64,000 bases of DNA from Salvator merianae (lineage: Eukaryota > Chordata > Lepidosauria > Squamata > Teiidae), in contig QVOM02000116.1 of NCBI GenBank assembly GCA_003586115.2, positions 35,181,946 to 35,245,945 on the forward strand, written 5' to 3'. The position numbers and the translations under genes were made by a program. Under the pieces are notes generated by a model. The model was not told where the DNA came from. It did not search any database and worked only from the letters and a program-made list of their open reading frames with translations. Numbering within the stretch: position 1 is the stretch's first letter; the number at the start of each line of letters is the position of its first letter. Positions 12,588-24,479 of this stretch are shown in pieces.

Positions 12588-13220
12588 GCAACAATTAGGT
12601 GGTGTATACATTTTGGAAGTTTGAGCATATTTTATGCATTTGGACAGCTTATGAGTAAATGCTGCAAAACTAATCAAAGGAAACCTTTTTATCCAGAGGG
12701 TGGTTATGGGCTACTTTTTAATCACAGGTATTCAGTATTCTACAAACTAGAAGCTTCAAAGTGAGATCTTTATATTTAAACGAAATATGAAATATAATAC
12801 TTCACCTGTATTACATGCCCTGGGAAAAATGTGCATTTATTGCTTGTCATCTGATACATACAAAATATTACAAAGTTTGTTTGATTTTGATTGCCCATCC
12901 TCTAATACGCCTGCCATTACATATTTGATTTCCTGTGCAAAACCAATTCTTATCCCTTCATTCAATAACTTAAATCTTACATTTTAATACAGGTGTATAT
13001 TCATGTAGCTTACTGGATGGAAAGATACACACTGGATGGAAAGGGACACACTTATAAATCCATCCCCAAGCTACCTGCTGAAACCATCTTAAAGGTTTGC
13101 CCAAATGTGCTTCATTGAAAATAAAAATCAGGGGGGTATATATTGGCCAGATGTTAAGGGGGAACAGTTACTCACAAATCACATGTTGAAGAATCTATTA
13201 GTAGTTTATCACAGGACCAC

Positions 13221-13525
13221 TCAATGTGTAGCCCTGAAGATGTTCCTGAACAGCGGCGGCCCGTGCCTTTAAGAGGGGTGTTCGCGCGAGTGCCATGGCC
13301 GTTCGCGGGGCCTCCGTGCCTCCGTAGTGACACAGCAGGTCGCTAGGCGACCTGCTGTGTCACTACAGAGGCCCGGAGGCCCCACGAACGGCCATGGCAC
13401 TCGCGCGAACACCCCTCTTAAAGGCACAGGCCGCCGCTGTTCCTGAACTACAATTCCCAGCATTCCATGGCATGAAATGCTGGGAGCTGTAGTCCAAGAA
13501 CATCCGGAGGGCCACACATTGAGCA
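13221..13525. mobile_element. Older palindromic DNA element, split by a MITE
   Basis: The arms TCAATGTGTAGCCCTGAAGA (left) and TCAATGTGTGGCCCTCCGGA (right, complement) continue through the common reptile motif CTACAATTCCCAGCATT. The left arm is cut at 13250, where the fresh MITE inserted, and resumes at 13440. Related elements lie at 30512-30640 and 48566-48713. Probably a hAT-group non-autonomous element. Confidence 0.65.
13251..13439. mobile_element. Young foldback hAT-type MITE
   Basis: 189 bp, almost a perfect palindrome from CAGCGGCGGCC to GGCCGCCGCTG, with only a few arm mismatches around GCAGGTCGCTAGGCGACCTGC at its centre. A perfect 8-bp target duplication TTCCTGAA flanks it (13243-13250, 13440-13447). 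High GC and CpG content in an AT-rich intron, together with intact arms and duplication, indicate recent insertion. It lies 106 bp downstream of the exon 11 donor in transcript sense. Confidence 0.9.
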
Positions 13526-13544
13526 ATCCTGCTATATCACTTAC

Positions 13545-13790
13545 TTTTTCCAAAACGTCTTCCTTTGCTTCTGTTTCTGTGACAGCTGCCTTTGTAACAG
13601 CTGCTTGCTGGACAGCTGCCTCTTTTATAGCTTCTTCTTTAGCAATTGCTTCTTTGGTAGCCATCCGTTTTGCAGCCACACTTTTGGTGGCAACTCCTTT
13701 GGCTGTGACTTCCCTTGCTAATCTTCCTTTTGGTCCTTTCGATCCCTTTTTTTCTACTTTTAGTTCATGGGCTGAAGGAATCTGTTCTGG
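13545..13790 (-). CDS. Exon 11, Lys/Ala/Glu low-complexity exon
   Basis: The largest exon found (246 nt, residues 352-433) has phase 0 at both ends. After a basic stretch (KVEKKGSKGPKGR) it encodes a run of degenerate Ala-Thr-Lys and Glu-Ala units (for example VATKSVAAKRMATKEA, EEAIKEAAVQQAAVTKAAV). Composition resembles histone H1 tails or axonemal KEAA-type repeats and is likely fast evolving. The acceptor is CTTTTAAACAG and the donor AAA|GTAAGT. The frame stays open for 92 codons into the downstream intron, so intron retention would not terminate at once. Confidence 0.85.
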
Positions 13791-13876
13791 CTGTTTAAAA
13801 GATGACACTCAATGACTCTAATGCATTTCTAGATATCTTAGTTCAAAAATTTCAGCAAGATCCTCCTACTAAAGAT

Positions 13877-14371
13877 GGCTAAGGAAGTGCATAAACCTTT
13901 TCTTGTGATTTGGTTCACAATGAACTGATCCATGGACAAACTGGTTCTTCATGAACCACAAACTGCTGGCCTGATTCTACAAACAGGGTCAGCGGTTCAT
14001 GAACCTGTTTGCCAAACCCCTTCATTGCATTCCTGGCCTCCTTTAATAGAAAACAATGTTTGTTTTCAGTAGCTCAGGAGTTAATGGCAAAGGGATAATA
14101 ATGAGATTGTCTCATAGACATTCCCTTGTCAATCTACACAACGTGGAAGTGAAAACACTCCCATCAGTTTCTATGAAGAGTGCTGAGCAGGTTCTATTTA
14201 GAACTGTTTTGGCACAAACCGTGTTTGTGTGTGTGTGGAGTTTGGTTAGAACCTCAATCAGTTTGGTTCAATAATGAACCAAATCCTTGAACTTCCTGGG
14301 GAGTTGGTTGAATCTCAAACCCCACTACCTCCCTGAACCAGTTCTAAAGAAAACTGATTAGACACATCCCT
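13877..14371. mobile_element. Probable TIR element of the TAGGGATGTG type
   Basis: The left end is TAAGGAAGTGCATAAACC and the right end in complement is TAGGGATGTGTCTAATCAG, similar to the 12278 element. The interior has repeated inverted blocks around GGTTCATGAACC and TGAACC. Target duplications are not clear. Confidence 0.45.
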
Positions 14372-14598
14372 AGAGATGGCTGGTTCATAGTGGAAAGTGG
14401 GTTACAACCATCCACATCTACAGCCTTTGAGCTTGTCCTCTTTCCCTTTCTGCTTCATATATATAATTTGGTCAATGTGTGCATGGTGCAGTGAGAAGAA
14501 TCTTCGTGTGGGTTTGAACAGATCTGAGGTCTTATAAAATCTCACCTCTATTAGTTCTACTTATTTGATCCCTGCTTTCTTCTAGCTGTCTTGCCCGC

Positions 14599-14652
14599 TG
14601 TTACAGGAATTGTTTCTGTACACATTGTTACAGGAATTGTTTCTGTACACAT
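14599..14652. repeat. Perfect 27-bp tandem duplication
   Basis: Two identical 27-bp units, beginning TGTTACAGGAATTGTTTC and ending GTACACAT, lie head to tail (14599-14625 and 14626-14652). The absence of mismatches points to a recent duplication. Confidence 0.95.
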
Positions 14653-15177
14653 ATTTTGCACTGTTCCTGTAAACACACAGGATCTTTTGGAGTAATAGTT
14701 CAGTTTTAATGATTATGGTTTGGAGCTGATCTTAATGCAGAGTTTCTTTACTGAGATTCAAAAAGGGCACATAAGAGATTGCTTTATTACAAGGCAGGCA
14801 GCAAGAATAGAGCAAGCAGGAAAATGGCTCATAAGCAGCAACAATAAAGTATTTCCAGTTTGGGGGAAATTAGTCAAATGGTAGGTAGCAACTCAACTTA
14901 CAGCTATTAGCAGAGTGACACTTGATAACATGTATTGAAAGAAAGAATAACTGTGACTATGAAAGGGCACGAGGTTTTCTTGTCAGCTGGAGACCTAGAA
15001 TTACTGCTAACATCAGCTAACACGATAGTATCAATTCTTAAACATAAAGTTGAGCAGTGAAAGGATCAATCACGCACATAAGGAAATGAATCAGGGAACT
15101 GGCAAGGCATGCTGCATGGGGATTTTTATTATTCAGTCAAAATTTGATTGCTAAACATGGATAGGCAGAATTCCAAA

Positions 15178-15480
15178 AATGGTGCCCTCATCTTGTATAG
15201 CTGTAGAGCTGAATATCTACAGTTGGATGAGGGGTGATATACTAGACCATGGAGGTGTGTGGATGGCACACCCTCAAGGTCCAGTGTACTCCAGAGGAAG
15301 TGAGTCCACCTCAAAATCAGCCAAGAGGGAAACTCTGAATCCAGGGACAAAGGTTTCCACCCTTTGGAAGCTTGGTGCTGCCTCTGGTGGCTCTTCAGAG
15401 GCAGCACAAGCACTGGAGTGGGATAGGCTGTCTAAATGTGAATGTCCCAGAACACTGCAGGCATGCGTGGAAAGAGCTTG
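15178..15480. repeat. Interspersed repeat, family C
   Basis: It shares with 31005-31390 the ordered blocks ATGGTGCCCTC / ATGGTGTCCTG, GATATACTAGACCATGGAGG / GTATATCAGGCCATGGAGGC, and TCAAGGTCCAGTGTACTCCA / TCCAAGGTCCAGTATATTAC. The ATATACTAGACCA motif resembles the termini of the 32485 MITE, so it may be a related DNA element. Confidence 0.45.
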
Positions 15481-17743
15481 AGTGGACAGAGGGACCTATT
15501 CTTATATCCCAGATCCTACCCTGGGGTCACATGGGAAATGAAGTAAATAAGGGAGTAGGGCAACAGATGCATTAACTCATTTGCCAATTCATTTATTGCA
15601 CTCATACCACAGACACAGAGTGAATCACAGAATACAAAAATAATAACCAGCAATGTGAATGTGAAAAATGGTTTAAAAGATGAAACCAAGATGATAATAA
15701 AGAAGCAGTAGAGCATTAAGCTCAGGTGCAGCTGACAGAATGAACAGGAGAATTTCCCCCATGCTGTAGCACAAATCCAAAGAAAATCTATGAAGGGAAG
15801 TCTGTGTGGCTCCAATTGGACTTATTTCGCCCTATATGGTTTGGATTAATTAATTATCCTTCATATAACATGTTTTGTACAGCATGGTTCTGCTCTTTTA
15901 CAGACAGTGATATCCATCTTCTTTCACATAACACAGGTTCATGCAACTATGGCCTTCTTCTTACACAGTAAGATGCCATGTGATCGCCAGCTTCCTCTAA
16001 ATATCAGAAGCCCATTGCTGGTGATTACTATACTTGTAAAGTGTGATTGCAATTAGGCAGGAGCTGCAGGGGGGCTTCCAGCAGTGATCTAACTAGAATG
16101 CTGCCAACAATCAGACAAAGAAAAGCACTATGGCCCAGCTACAATGTTGCTGGTCAGGACTGTGTGTTGGAACATAGGAAGTGACCCTGTGGACTGTTTT
16201 GTGTGTTTGAAGACAGCTACCTGCAGTGCATCAAGACAGTGGGCCAGGTAGATCTGCTCAAGTAGAGGCAGTGCAGTGGTGACAGGACTGTCAGAAAAGC
16301 AGGGGTAAGTACACTTCCCTGTGCTAATTCCTGGTCTCCCTTTACAGTGCTCAAATAAGTGCTTATGGTGCCATGGTGGTTCGATGAGTGCGGGTCCATG
16401 CAGTTGCCACACCCGTCCAGCGCATCCATTGCACAAGAGGGACCAGGGGCAAGTGGACCTGCACCCTCCCAGCTCTGTTATGGCAGCATAACTGCACTGT
16501 GTGAATGCACTCCTAGTTTGGTTGGTGCTACACAAGGAAAAGTCACATTTGGCTTTCCACATAAAACTGAAACAGTGTTAAACATGGTTTGTGTTAAATG
16601 GAGCAGGTCTCATTTTACTTCCTTTATTTGTGCATGTGTGTCTGTACCTGTGGGATTTTCTGCCTCTGCTGTTACAGAATGTGGTTGTCCATGGTGTAAA
16701 ATATACTCAAGTTGTGGCCATACATAGTATGATCTGACCTCCCCACGAAGCATGGAATTTGGATTGAGCTGTCCCACCTGTGCATCTCCTCTTGAAATGC
16801 CTCAGTTCTAAGCAGGATGCAAGGTTCTTTCTGGCCTCTGTCAGAGGTGGTCACATTGCCATTTATTACTTCCTGGTTGCTATTCTGATAGTCAGAAATG
16901 CACTTGTAAATCACTGTGAGGTTTCATGGAGGAGAGCGCAGTGAATACTCATCTAGAGATCTTGGCAGTGAGCTTTTACATGTTGCATTTGGCCAGTTAC
17001 CATTTTAGTGTTAAGACAGCATGCAGGCATGTGTGTGTGACACCATTTGCAATAACATAGTTTCAGGCTGGTTCCATCTTCCTGGTTCCTGGATGCTGCT
17101 TTGGTTTAAATAAAATGATGAATTTTATAGTTACAAAGGTATGAGAAATTGTTTGGGAAGCAAGAGCTGGTCTGTAGACAATTGATGCATTACATTTGAT
17201 ATTGAATGTGTTCTTTTCATGAACACATATTTAGACTAACATCTATTTTCAGGAATTGATGCAAAGCACAATCTTGATGTGAAAAGGTACATTTTCTTGT
17301 GCAAACATAACTCAGATATATACAAATAAAAGGTTCTGGAAAGCTTTTGAAATGGCTGCAGGTGCCCACTGCTGTGTCTGCCTGCAATTCAAGCCACTTC
17401 ACCAAATCTGTGATAGAAGATAAATACTGAGCAAGGTCCATATGTGTTTAACAGTAATTATATTCTTGCTGCTGTATGAACCTCATTGTACTCGTCACAC
17501 TAGGCCTCTGATTTTTACCCAAAACACTCAGATAATTCTGTTTACTGATGTATTCACACAAGCGCCACAGTTATAATGATTATTCTTGCATGCTGGGCTT
17601 AGATACAGGATGACAGGATGTGAGCATGAGGCTTTTTGGCTGGATCAGAAATAGTAAGAGGAAACTGGTATAATTCATAACCGCTTTGGTTTTCTTTTGT
17701 TGTGTTTAAAAAATCAATTACTATATTACTTCTTTAGGCAAAA

Positions 17744-17798
17744 GAGGAAGGAAGGAAGGAAGGAAGGAAGGAAGGAAGGAAGGAAGGAAGGGAGGAAG
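17744..17798. repeat. (GGAA)n microsatellite
   Basis: About 13 units of GGAA with one G insertion near the end. Confidence 0.97.
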
Positions 17799-17874
17799 AC
17801 AATCGCTAGGAATATGAAAGCAATTCCTCACTAAATGTAGTTTCAATATTAGTTCCCATTTTTTCCAGCTCTAT

Positions 17875-18012
17875 GGCTGCATCCAGACATCACTTACTTA
17901 TTCTGTTATATTTGGATATTCTGGAATAAAGCATAGATATTCCAGAATATCCATGCTTTATTCTGGAATATCCAAATACAGCAAACTAAATAAGCGATGT
18001 CTAGATGCAGCC
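17875..18012. mobile_element. 138-bp foldback MITE
   Basis: The arms GGCTGCATCCAGACATC and (right, complement) GGCTGCATCTAGACATC pair. The interior contains nested copies of GGATATTCTGGAATAAAGCA in both orientations, so most of the element folds on itself. It has a perfect 3-bp flanking duplication TAT (17872-17874, 18013-18015). Termini and a 3-bp duplication fit a Harbinger-like element, though the superfamily is inferred. Confidence 0.85.
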
Positions 18013-18042
18013 TATCATGAAAATAAGGTTGTCTGTATAAGG

Positions 18043-18415
18043 TAGGGTTTCCCAAATTTTGGTGATTCGTGACCCAGCAATCAATGACCCAAAGATGCAG
18101 TGACGCACCTACTCCTGCCCCCTTGCTTTGGAAAATAATATTTTCATACATAAAACTCAGTAGAAGAAATGACCGAGGAAGAAGGGAAGTGATAGAAGAA
18201 GGTGGGGGATGCCACAGCTTTTGTTTCTAGGCAGGTACTTGGTAGGGTGAGATTGCAGGCTTCCAAAGAGCTGCTTTGGGTGGGGGACTATTGGTTGGTC
18301 TCACAGACCAGCTGGAGTGTGTGTGGCACATGGCTGCTGACCTCTTTACCAAGGCCTGCTTAAATTTCTCCACAATCCGCAAGTGGGTGAGGATCCATAT
18401 TTTGGGGAAACCCTG
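18043..18415. mobile_element. hAT-like non-autonomous element
   Basis: The left end TAGGGTTTCCCAAATTTTGG pairs with the right end (complement CAGGGTTTCCCCAAAATATG). Flanks GTATAAGG (18035-18042) and ATATAAGG (18416-18423) match at 7 of 8 positions. The block GTGACCCAGCAATCAATGAC is typical of hAT-derived reptile repeats. No transposase. Confidence 0.7.
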
Positions 18416-18544
18416 ATATAAGGCATTTTATATGTTTGATTCTGGTAGAAGATCAGTCTTGTAATCTAGGAAATGCAATTTCATGATAGCATAATTTGTG
18501 AAACAATAAGTTCCTAGTCCAAAATTCTCATTGAGTAACAACCC

Positions 18545-19239
18545 TTGAAGTTCAGCATTAAAAAATCTAAGATCATGGCATCAAATCCCATCACTTCCTG
18601 GCAAATAGAGGGGGAAGAAACTCAAGCAGTGTCAGATTTTATTTTTCTTGAGTTCAAAGATCACTTAGACAGTGACTGCAGCCATGAAATTAAAAGACAC
18701 TTGTTCCTTGGAAGGAAAGTTGTGGCAAACCTGGACAGCATATTAAAAAGGAAAGACATTGCCTTGCTGACAAAGGTCCATATAGCCAAAGTTATGGTTT
18801 TCCCAGTAGCAACATATGGCTGTGAAAGTTGGACCATAAAGAAGGTGGAGTGCTGAAGAACTGACCCTTTAGAATTGTGGTACTGGAGAAGACTTTCAAG
18901 AGTTCTTGGACTACAAGGAAAACAAATCAGTTGATATTAAAGGCAACCAACTCTGTCAGTTCATTGGAAGGATAAATATTGAAGCTGAAGCTCAAGTACT
19001 TTGGTCACATAGTGAGAAGACAGAACTTATTGGAAAAGACCCTGATGCTGGGAAAGATTGAAGGCAAAAGGAGAAAGGGATGACAGAGGTTGAGATGAAA
19101 AGACAGTGTCATGGAAACAATGAACATGAGCTTGGGCAAACTCTAGGAGAGAGTGGAGGACAGAAAGACAAGCCTGGCATGCTGTGGTCCATGGGGTCAT
19201 GAAGAGCTGAACTTGACTAAATGACTAAATAACAACAAC
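18545..19239 (+). mobile_element. BovB (RTE) LINE, 5'-truncated copy 1
   Basis: The copy covers the end of the reverse transcriptase ORF. Readable fragments include KSKIMASNPITSWQIEGEE, then SHEIKRHLFLGRKVVANL and VFPVATYGCESWTIKK, followed by frameshifts and stops. It ends in ACTAAATAACAACAAC, the expected BovB tail. The element is dead, but identifiable at DNA and protein level from known features of BovB. It is one of the best indicators that the host is a squamate. Confidence 0.88.
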
Positions 19240-19583
19240 CCTACCAGCTAGAACTTTATTCTTCCTGCTTAGACTAAGTTGTTTTATTTTTTTCTTTTTC
19301 TGGAATTTTGTACCTAAATGGGGCTGCAATGCTGTGCATGCTTATTTGAGGATTAGCCACATTGATTTTTCTACAATTCACACTTGAAAATTTTGAAAAA
19401 GGCATTTTAATCTTAAATGGCATGGTATAAGTATTAGCAGCAGTTAAGGTGGAGGTGAGGCTTCTGCTGAAAGTCTCACTTTGGTCTTGAATCCCATTTT
19501 GGATGGCTGCAAACTGAAGTGCAATTCAGTGAAAACAAAGCAAGGTTTCCAAGTCCAGTGTTGGGTTCCATTACATATCCTAA

Positions 19584-20437
19584 GGCTGTCTCCAGATGAC
19601 AAGAGACAATATGGGGTATAAACAAGATCCCACGATTGCCCCTTGCTGTCCCTCACCAGATGTGCACTGCAAACCCTGGCTAACCTGTACATCTGGCAAG
19701 TTACAAATGGAATTGCCTTGCTGGGATTTCAGGAGCCAGCCAATCATCTGCCCCCCTTTGTTGTATTTCACATGCTTGGCTGGGTCCCAGAAGTCCCCAG
19801 ATATGGAGATAAGCAGGGCTAATAAAAGAAACCTGGTACAGCTGCTGGATTTCCAGTAATATCCTTGCAATGTGTTTTCTTCAGTGCATTGCAATCAGCA
19901 TCATATTAGGAATGCCAAAGGTATATCTGGCAACTCTAATGCAATACCAGGAGGATCATGGGGGTTTCCTCATGTCTGGAGGTACCCTCAGGCCAGCTCC
20001 AGATGTTGGCTGAATAGATCACTAACAAGTGATATTCCAGAGTATAGACCCTCTGGAATTATTGCTTGTTGCCTCGACAGTACAGGGACCAGCACTGTCT
20101 GTGTGCATTTTAGTGACATGCACATCCAGGTATTTTGCTGGCTTGAAATACCTAGAAGTGTGTGTTTGTGATCATGACCACTGTGCATGTGCGACTGTCT
20201 TTTTCAGCCCCTGCACATGCACAATGGTTATTTCCAGGATGGCAGCTTCCTCCAGATGGTAGGTTATAGTGCTATTTCAGGAAAACCCACCATCAGAGTT
20301 GGGGTTTCCCAGAATAGGCTATAGCAGGATTTAGGAGGGATATAGCAGGGCTATGGTGGGGTTGCCACAGATATATGTGGCAACCCCATGATAGCACAGA
20401 CATAATGGTGCTATATTTCCCCCATCTGGACAGGGCT
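19584..20437. mobile_element. Composite family D DNA element(s)
   Basis: The left end GGCTGTCTCCAGATGACAAG follows a TAA. An internal end-like motif (CTGGAGGTACCC near 19985) is followed by another start-like motif, and the right end in complement is AAGCCCTGTCCAGATGGGGG next to TTAA. This looks like two related elements side by side or one nested in the other. The left part matches 24480-24870 (CTTGCTGTCCCTCACCAGAT; TTTGTTGTATTTCACATGCT). Confidence 0.6.
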
Positions 20438-21802
20438 TAATATTCAGAATGCCAACTATCTTGTGCCTTCTGTTAGCTATGTACTAACATTCAGATTTCA
20501 AACCTGTACGGGCATCTTGAAAATTTGTTATAAACTTTGCACCCTTAAATTCCATGAAATTAAACCCACAACTTAGTTAAGACTTCACATTGGGACTTAA
20601 TGAACATTATCTGGAGTGGGGTTTCCCAGCTGAAAGTATACCCTGATGCTGCCTGATAATATAATATGGACAGTTTTTAAAGGATGAATATCTCTCAAGC
20701 ACGGTTTGCCAGTTTGTTCCTTCAAATGAGCCAAACACAAAAATCTTAATGGATTTCATATTACAGCTCAGTACAAAATGCAGACATTTCAAAAGCTGTT
20801 TACACATTATAATTAACTAGTCACATTTCTGTTCTGTCTTTTGGAACAGTTTTTAGGCTTGACTAATCTCAGCATGTGTGGCTTTCCCACTGAATGTCAC
20901 CCTTTTCCAAATATAGACTTGATTAATAAAGGAAGTAAAGATATTAGCTGCTCTTCAAGGAGCCAAGAGGTCTACGTGTGAATTTATCCATGGACTTTTG
21001 AATAGCTGCTTGCTGCTATGTGTTTGTATTTGCACTTTGAGGAAAATCTAAGATAATAACAAAGATTATTCACACAGTATTTCAAAGGTCTAAATTCAGT
21101 GTATCTTTGGGAAGGAATGTAAAGCAGATGTGTATTATTTAAAGGTATTATACCTCATTTACATACTGAATGGAAAATATCAAGGGCCACCATAGATAAG
21201 GTTTGAACAGCATGATTTCCTGGAAATATTTGTGTTACAATTTGGCTTGCTGGAGAAACATGTCTTCTGTAATATGCTGTTTCTGGAAGTCTTATTAAAG
21301 TTTAGGAACCTGAACAATGAAGGCTATGGACCGTAAACTTCAAACAATTGAAAGTGAACTAGTATATAGATGGAAGTTCCTGAAGGTGGTTTCTTGCCCC
21401 ATTATCACCTGTTGCTAAATAGGCTTTTTTTAAAAAGAATTTGAAAATTCCTGAAGGACCAATTATGAAAGTGGGAGGAGAGCGTAAAACATGAAAAATG
21501 CCCCCCTTTGAATTGATTTCAGTTCTTTGAGGTGAAAATCCCTCCTAACTGAATGTAGTTTTGCTTGATACTTGGATTAAAGATACTACAAGCCCCTGAG
21601 ATTAGGTTTTTGCTTTCCAATCTCCAGAAAAGTTGAATTTTTAAAGCCTGTAAAAAGTTTAATGAACCCTCAATATTTTAGATTCTGTCCCTCTCCCACA
21701 AAAATGTCTTTTCCATTAACCTGAAAATTACCTTGCCTGCCTCATGGTTAACCCCCCCCCCGCCTTACTCTTTCCATTTTTTATTTCAATATTTTTTGTT
21801 TT

Positions 21803-22617
21803 CAGAATCAAAAGCCAAAATTAAGATTACTGGGAGAAATATCAACAACCTTGGATGTGCACATGATACCACTCTGATGGCAGAAAGTGAAGAAGAATCA
21901 AGGAGTCTCTTTATGAGGGTGAAAATGAGAGTGAAATTGAAGCTCAGCATTAAAAAACTAAGATCATGGCATCAGGTTCCATCACTTCCTGGCAAACAGA
22001 GTGGACAGAAATGGAAGCAATGCCAGATGTTATCTTCTTGGGCTCACAGACCACTGCAGATGGGGACAGTAGCCATGAAATTAAAAGATGCTTGCTCCTT
22101 GGGAGGAAAGCTATGACAACCCTGGATAGCATACTAAAAGGCAGAGATATCACTCTTCCAACAAAAGTCTGTATAGTCAAGTTATGGTTTTCCCAACACT
22201 AACGTATAGCTGTGAGAGTTGGACCAGAAGGAAAGCTGAGTGCTGGAAGACTGACACTTTTGAATTATGGTGCTGGAGACTTCTGAGAGTCCCTTGGACT
22301 GCAAGAAGATCAAATCAGCCAAGGCAATCAACCCTGACTATTCGTTGGAAGAGCAAGCACTGAAGCTGAAGCTCAAATATTTTGGCCACATATTGAGAAG
22401 ACAGGACTCACTGGAAAAGATTTTAATGCTAGGAAAGATTGAAGGTGAAAGGAGAAGGGGATGGCAGAGATGAGATGGATAGATAGTGTCATGGAAGCAA
22501 TGAACATGAGTTTGGGCAAACTATGAGAGAACAGTAGATGAGAGAAGAGCCTGGTATGCTACGATCCATAGGGTTATGAAGAGTCAGACACAACTGAATG
22601 ATTGAACAATAACAACA
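21803..22617 (+). mobile_element. BovB (RTE) LINE, 5'-truncated copy 2
   Basis: It reaches slightly further 5' than copy 1 and includes the reverse transcriptase catalytic region remnant (DTTLMAESEEES, preceded by CAHDT where the active site would read YADDT-like). Then come frameshifts, SITSWQTEWTEMEA, SSHEIKRCLLLGRKAMTTL, the LKLKYFGHILRRQDSLEK block and a tail ending TGAACAATAACAAC. It is non-functional. It shares most of its length with 18545-19239, at moderate divergence. Confidence 0.9.
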
Positions 22618-23224
22618 AAAGTTAATGTCAGTGCTTTCAAGTGGGCTCAACAGTGTATCCGTGCAGACCTTTCAAGACTGGCATGATGTGTACCTGGCCA
22701 AAGTCTCCTCTCAGCAATATAGCCACTGCAATCTGCACCGGTTCCAGCTTCTGGATCATCTTCAAGGACAGCCTTGAAGGCTGAAGCTGGTGAACTAGCT
22801 GGAGATGGAAATAAGTTCTGGCCACTGCTGCTTATCAGATTCAAGTGACAGCAATGAATCCAGATCTACCCACAAATCATACACTTATTTTTTTCCAAGG
22901 CAGAGCAAACCCATCCAGAATTGGATGTTTTAAAAATGCAGTTTCAAATCCTCAAGTTTGGCACAGGTTTGTAAATTAAGAGCTTAAATCACTCGAACAT
23001 AGAATCAAATGTTGCAGAATTTCAGCCAGCCAGCTAATCAGCTGTGCCTTTTTGAAAGATACTCCATTCCATCATCCCCTCTTCAGTTTTCTATCTCCCA
23101 CTTGTATTCACAATAGTAGGTCAGTATTTTGCGAGATCTGTACCTGCTATGAACATATGATGTTCATTCAAACTACCATTTCCCTCGAGAATTTTTTAAA
23201 ATTGCTTTTGTGTCCCTCTTGAAC

Positions 23225-23400
23225 ATGGATGGTGTTATATTATTTATCTCTTGGATTTTTTTATCGTAGTCTCAGGGTGATTTACAATAAAATCAATTAC
23301 ATGAGAGTGAAAATTAAGGATAAAAATAAATAGCAATAAACACAGGAATAAAAATAAAGATAAAAATGAATAATAAAAATATGAGTCAAATAATAATTAA
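23225..23400 (-). mobile_element. L2/SINE-like 3' tail
   Basis: The sequence TCTCAGGGTGATTTACAATA followed by A-rich AATAAA repeats is the reverse of the CTGAGACC...GGATAGAAAT tail seen at 39760 and 29830. The assignment to the L2 group is from memory and boundaries are rough. Confidence 0.45.
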
Positions 23401-24175
23401 TATCTGGAGAGTTGTTATCTGAGATCCTTAATATTTTGACACTTGCAGGCACATGTAAAAATGTTGTGGATTCCAGTTACAAAATGCTGGAGTAAACACT
23501 GTGGTTTCTTCCATGTAATTGTAAATTGTTATCACTTCTTTCTGTAAGGACTGAACTGTAAAAATCAGTCACAGATTCACTATTATTAGGGCCCCCATGT
23601 CACATAAAGATTAGGGCCCTCTGAAAGCTCAGACGAGGCCCGCGCTGTTTCACCTTGTGAAGTCCTCTCGTTGTTTGGGAAGAAGGGTAGAAATACTTCA
23701 TTGTAAAGAATGATGCTGAAAATCCACAGATCTCTAAAGAACTAAGTATTATGAGTCTGGGCAGATAGACCGATTAACAACTTGGCTGCCAACATCTTTG
23801 CTCTTAAAGACACAGCATCAGTCATGGAGACAAAGCAATGAGACTTAAAACAAAGCATCTTCAATGACCACTTAGCCTGAGATGGGGCTGAGATATTGCC
23901 CGGATGCTGGTGTCTGTCATTTCACTACCCAGCATATAAATGTAACCTATTCAGTGCTACTTCACTGCTCTAGATACCCCTCTAAAGACCTGAACCTTTG
24001 CATGCATATTTCAGGGATCCAAGCAGGAATATCTATTGAATATTTTCCTCCAAATTAGTTTGATTTCTATGAGTTACTGAAATTTCTAACTATTTTATTA
24101 TTGCAGCCTGCAAAGCCAGGTATTTTTAGCTGGTTAAGTAATCAACCAATGTACATAGCAAACGGATCGCATCAC

Positions 24176-24241
24176 CTTCGGTACAGGCTGGGGTGCAGAT
24201 TCTGCTAATCTTGCAGCGGCGTCTTGTGCTTCTTTTATTTC
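24176..24241 (-). CDS. Exon 10, Ala-rich helix ending in a Pro-rich hinge
   Basis: A 66-nt phase 0-0 exon (residues 330-351) begins EIKEAQDAAARLAES and ends APQPVPK, so the helix breaks at a proline-rich turn. The acceptor is TTTATTTTTAAG and the donor AAG|GTGATG, which is weaker than its neighbours. The prolines may mark the end of the coiled coil before the low-complexity exon 11. Confidence 0.85.
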
Positions 24242-24479
24242 CTTAAAAATAAACATCATACAAAAGGAAAATCAATATGATTACAAAAACAAGTTATTTA
24301 TAAAACGTATGGCACCAGAAGGGAGACATTACACTTTTTGAACTTGTAGCATGTAGAAATTAAAAGTACATCTTTATATCAAATAATTGATTATATGTAA
24401 ACATGTGGTTTACTGGAGGACAGTCAGAGCTCTCCTCCCTGCATTTCCTATGCAGCACCTACAGTTGTCCCCAGTATAA

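Larger units (their letters stand above)
12191..13544 (-). other. Intron between exons 11 and 12
   Basis: 1.35 kb with two or three DNA elements: 12278-12587 and the nested pair 13221-13525 / 13251-13439. The remaining 600 bp is AT-rich and unassigned. Confidence 0.65.
13791..24175 (-). other. Large intron between exons 10 and 11
   Basis: 10.4 kb with no exon that I can support. It contains, in order, an element ending ACACATCCCTAG (13877-14371), a 27-bp tandem duplication, a family C copy, a GGAA microsatellite, the 17875 foldback, an hAT-like element, two BovB fragments with family D between them, and a LINE tail near 23.3 kb. About 14.7-17.7 kb has little recognisable content. Confidence 0.6.
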
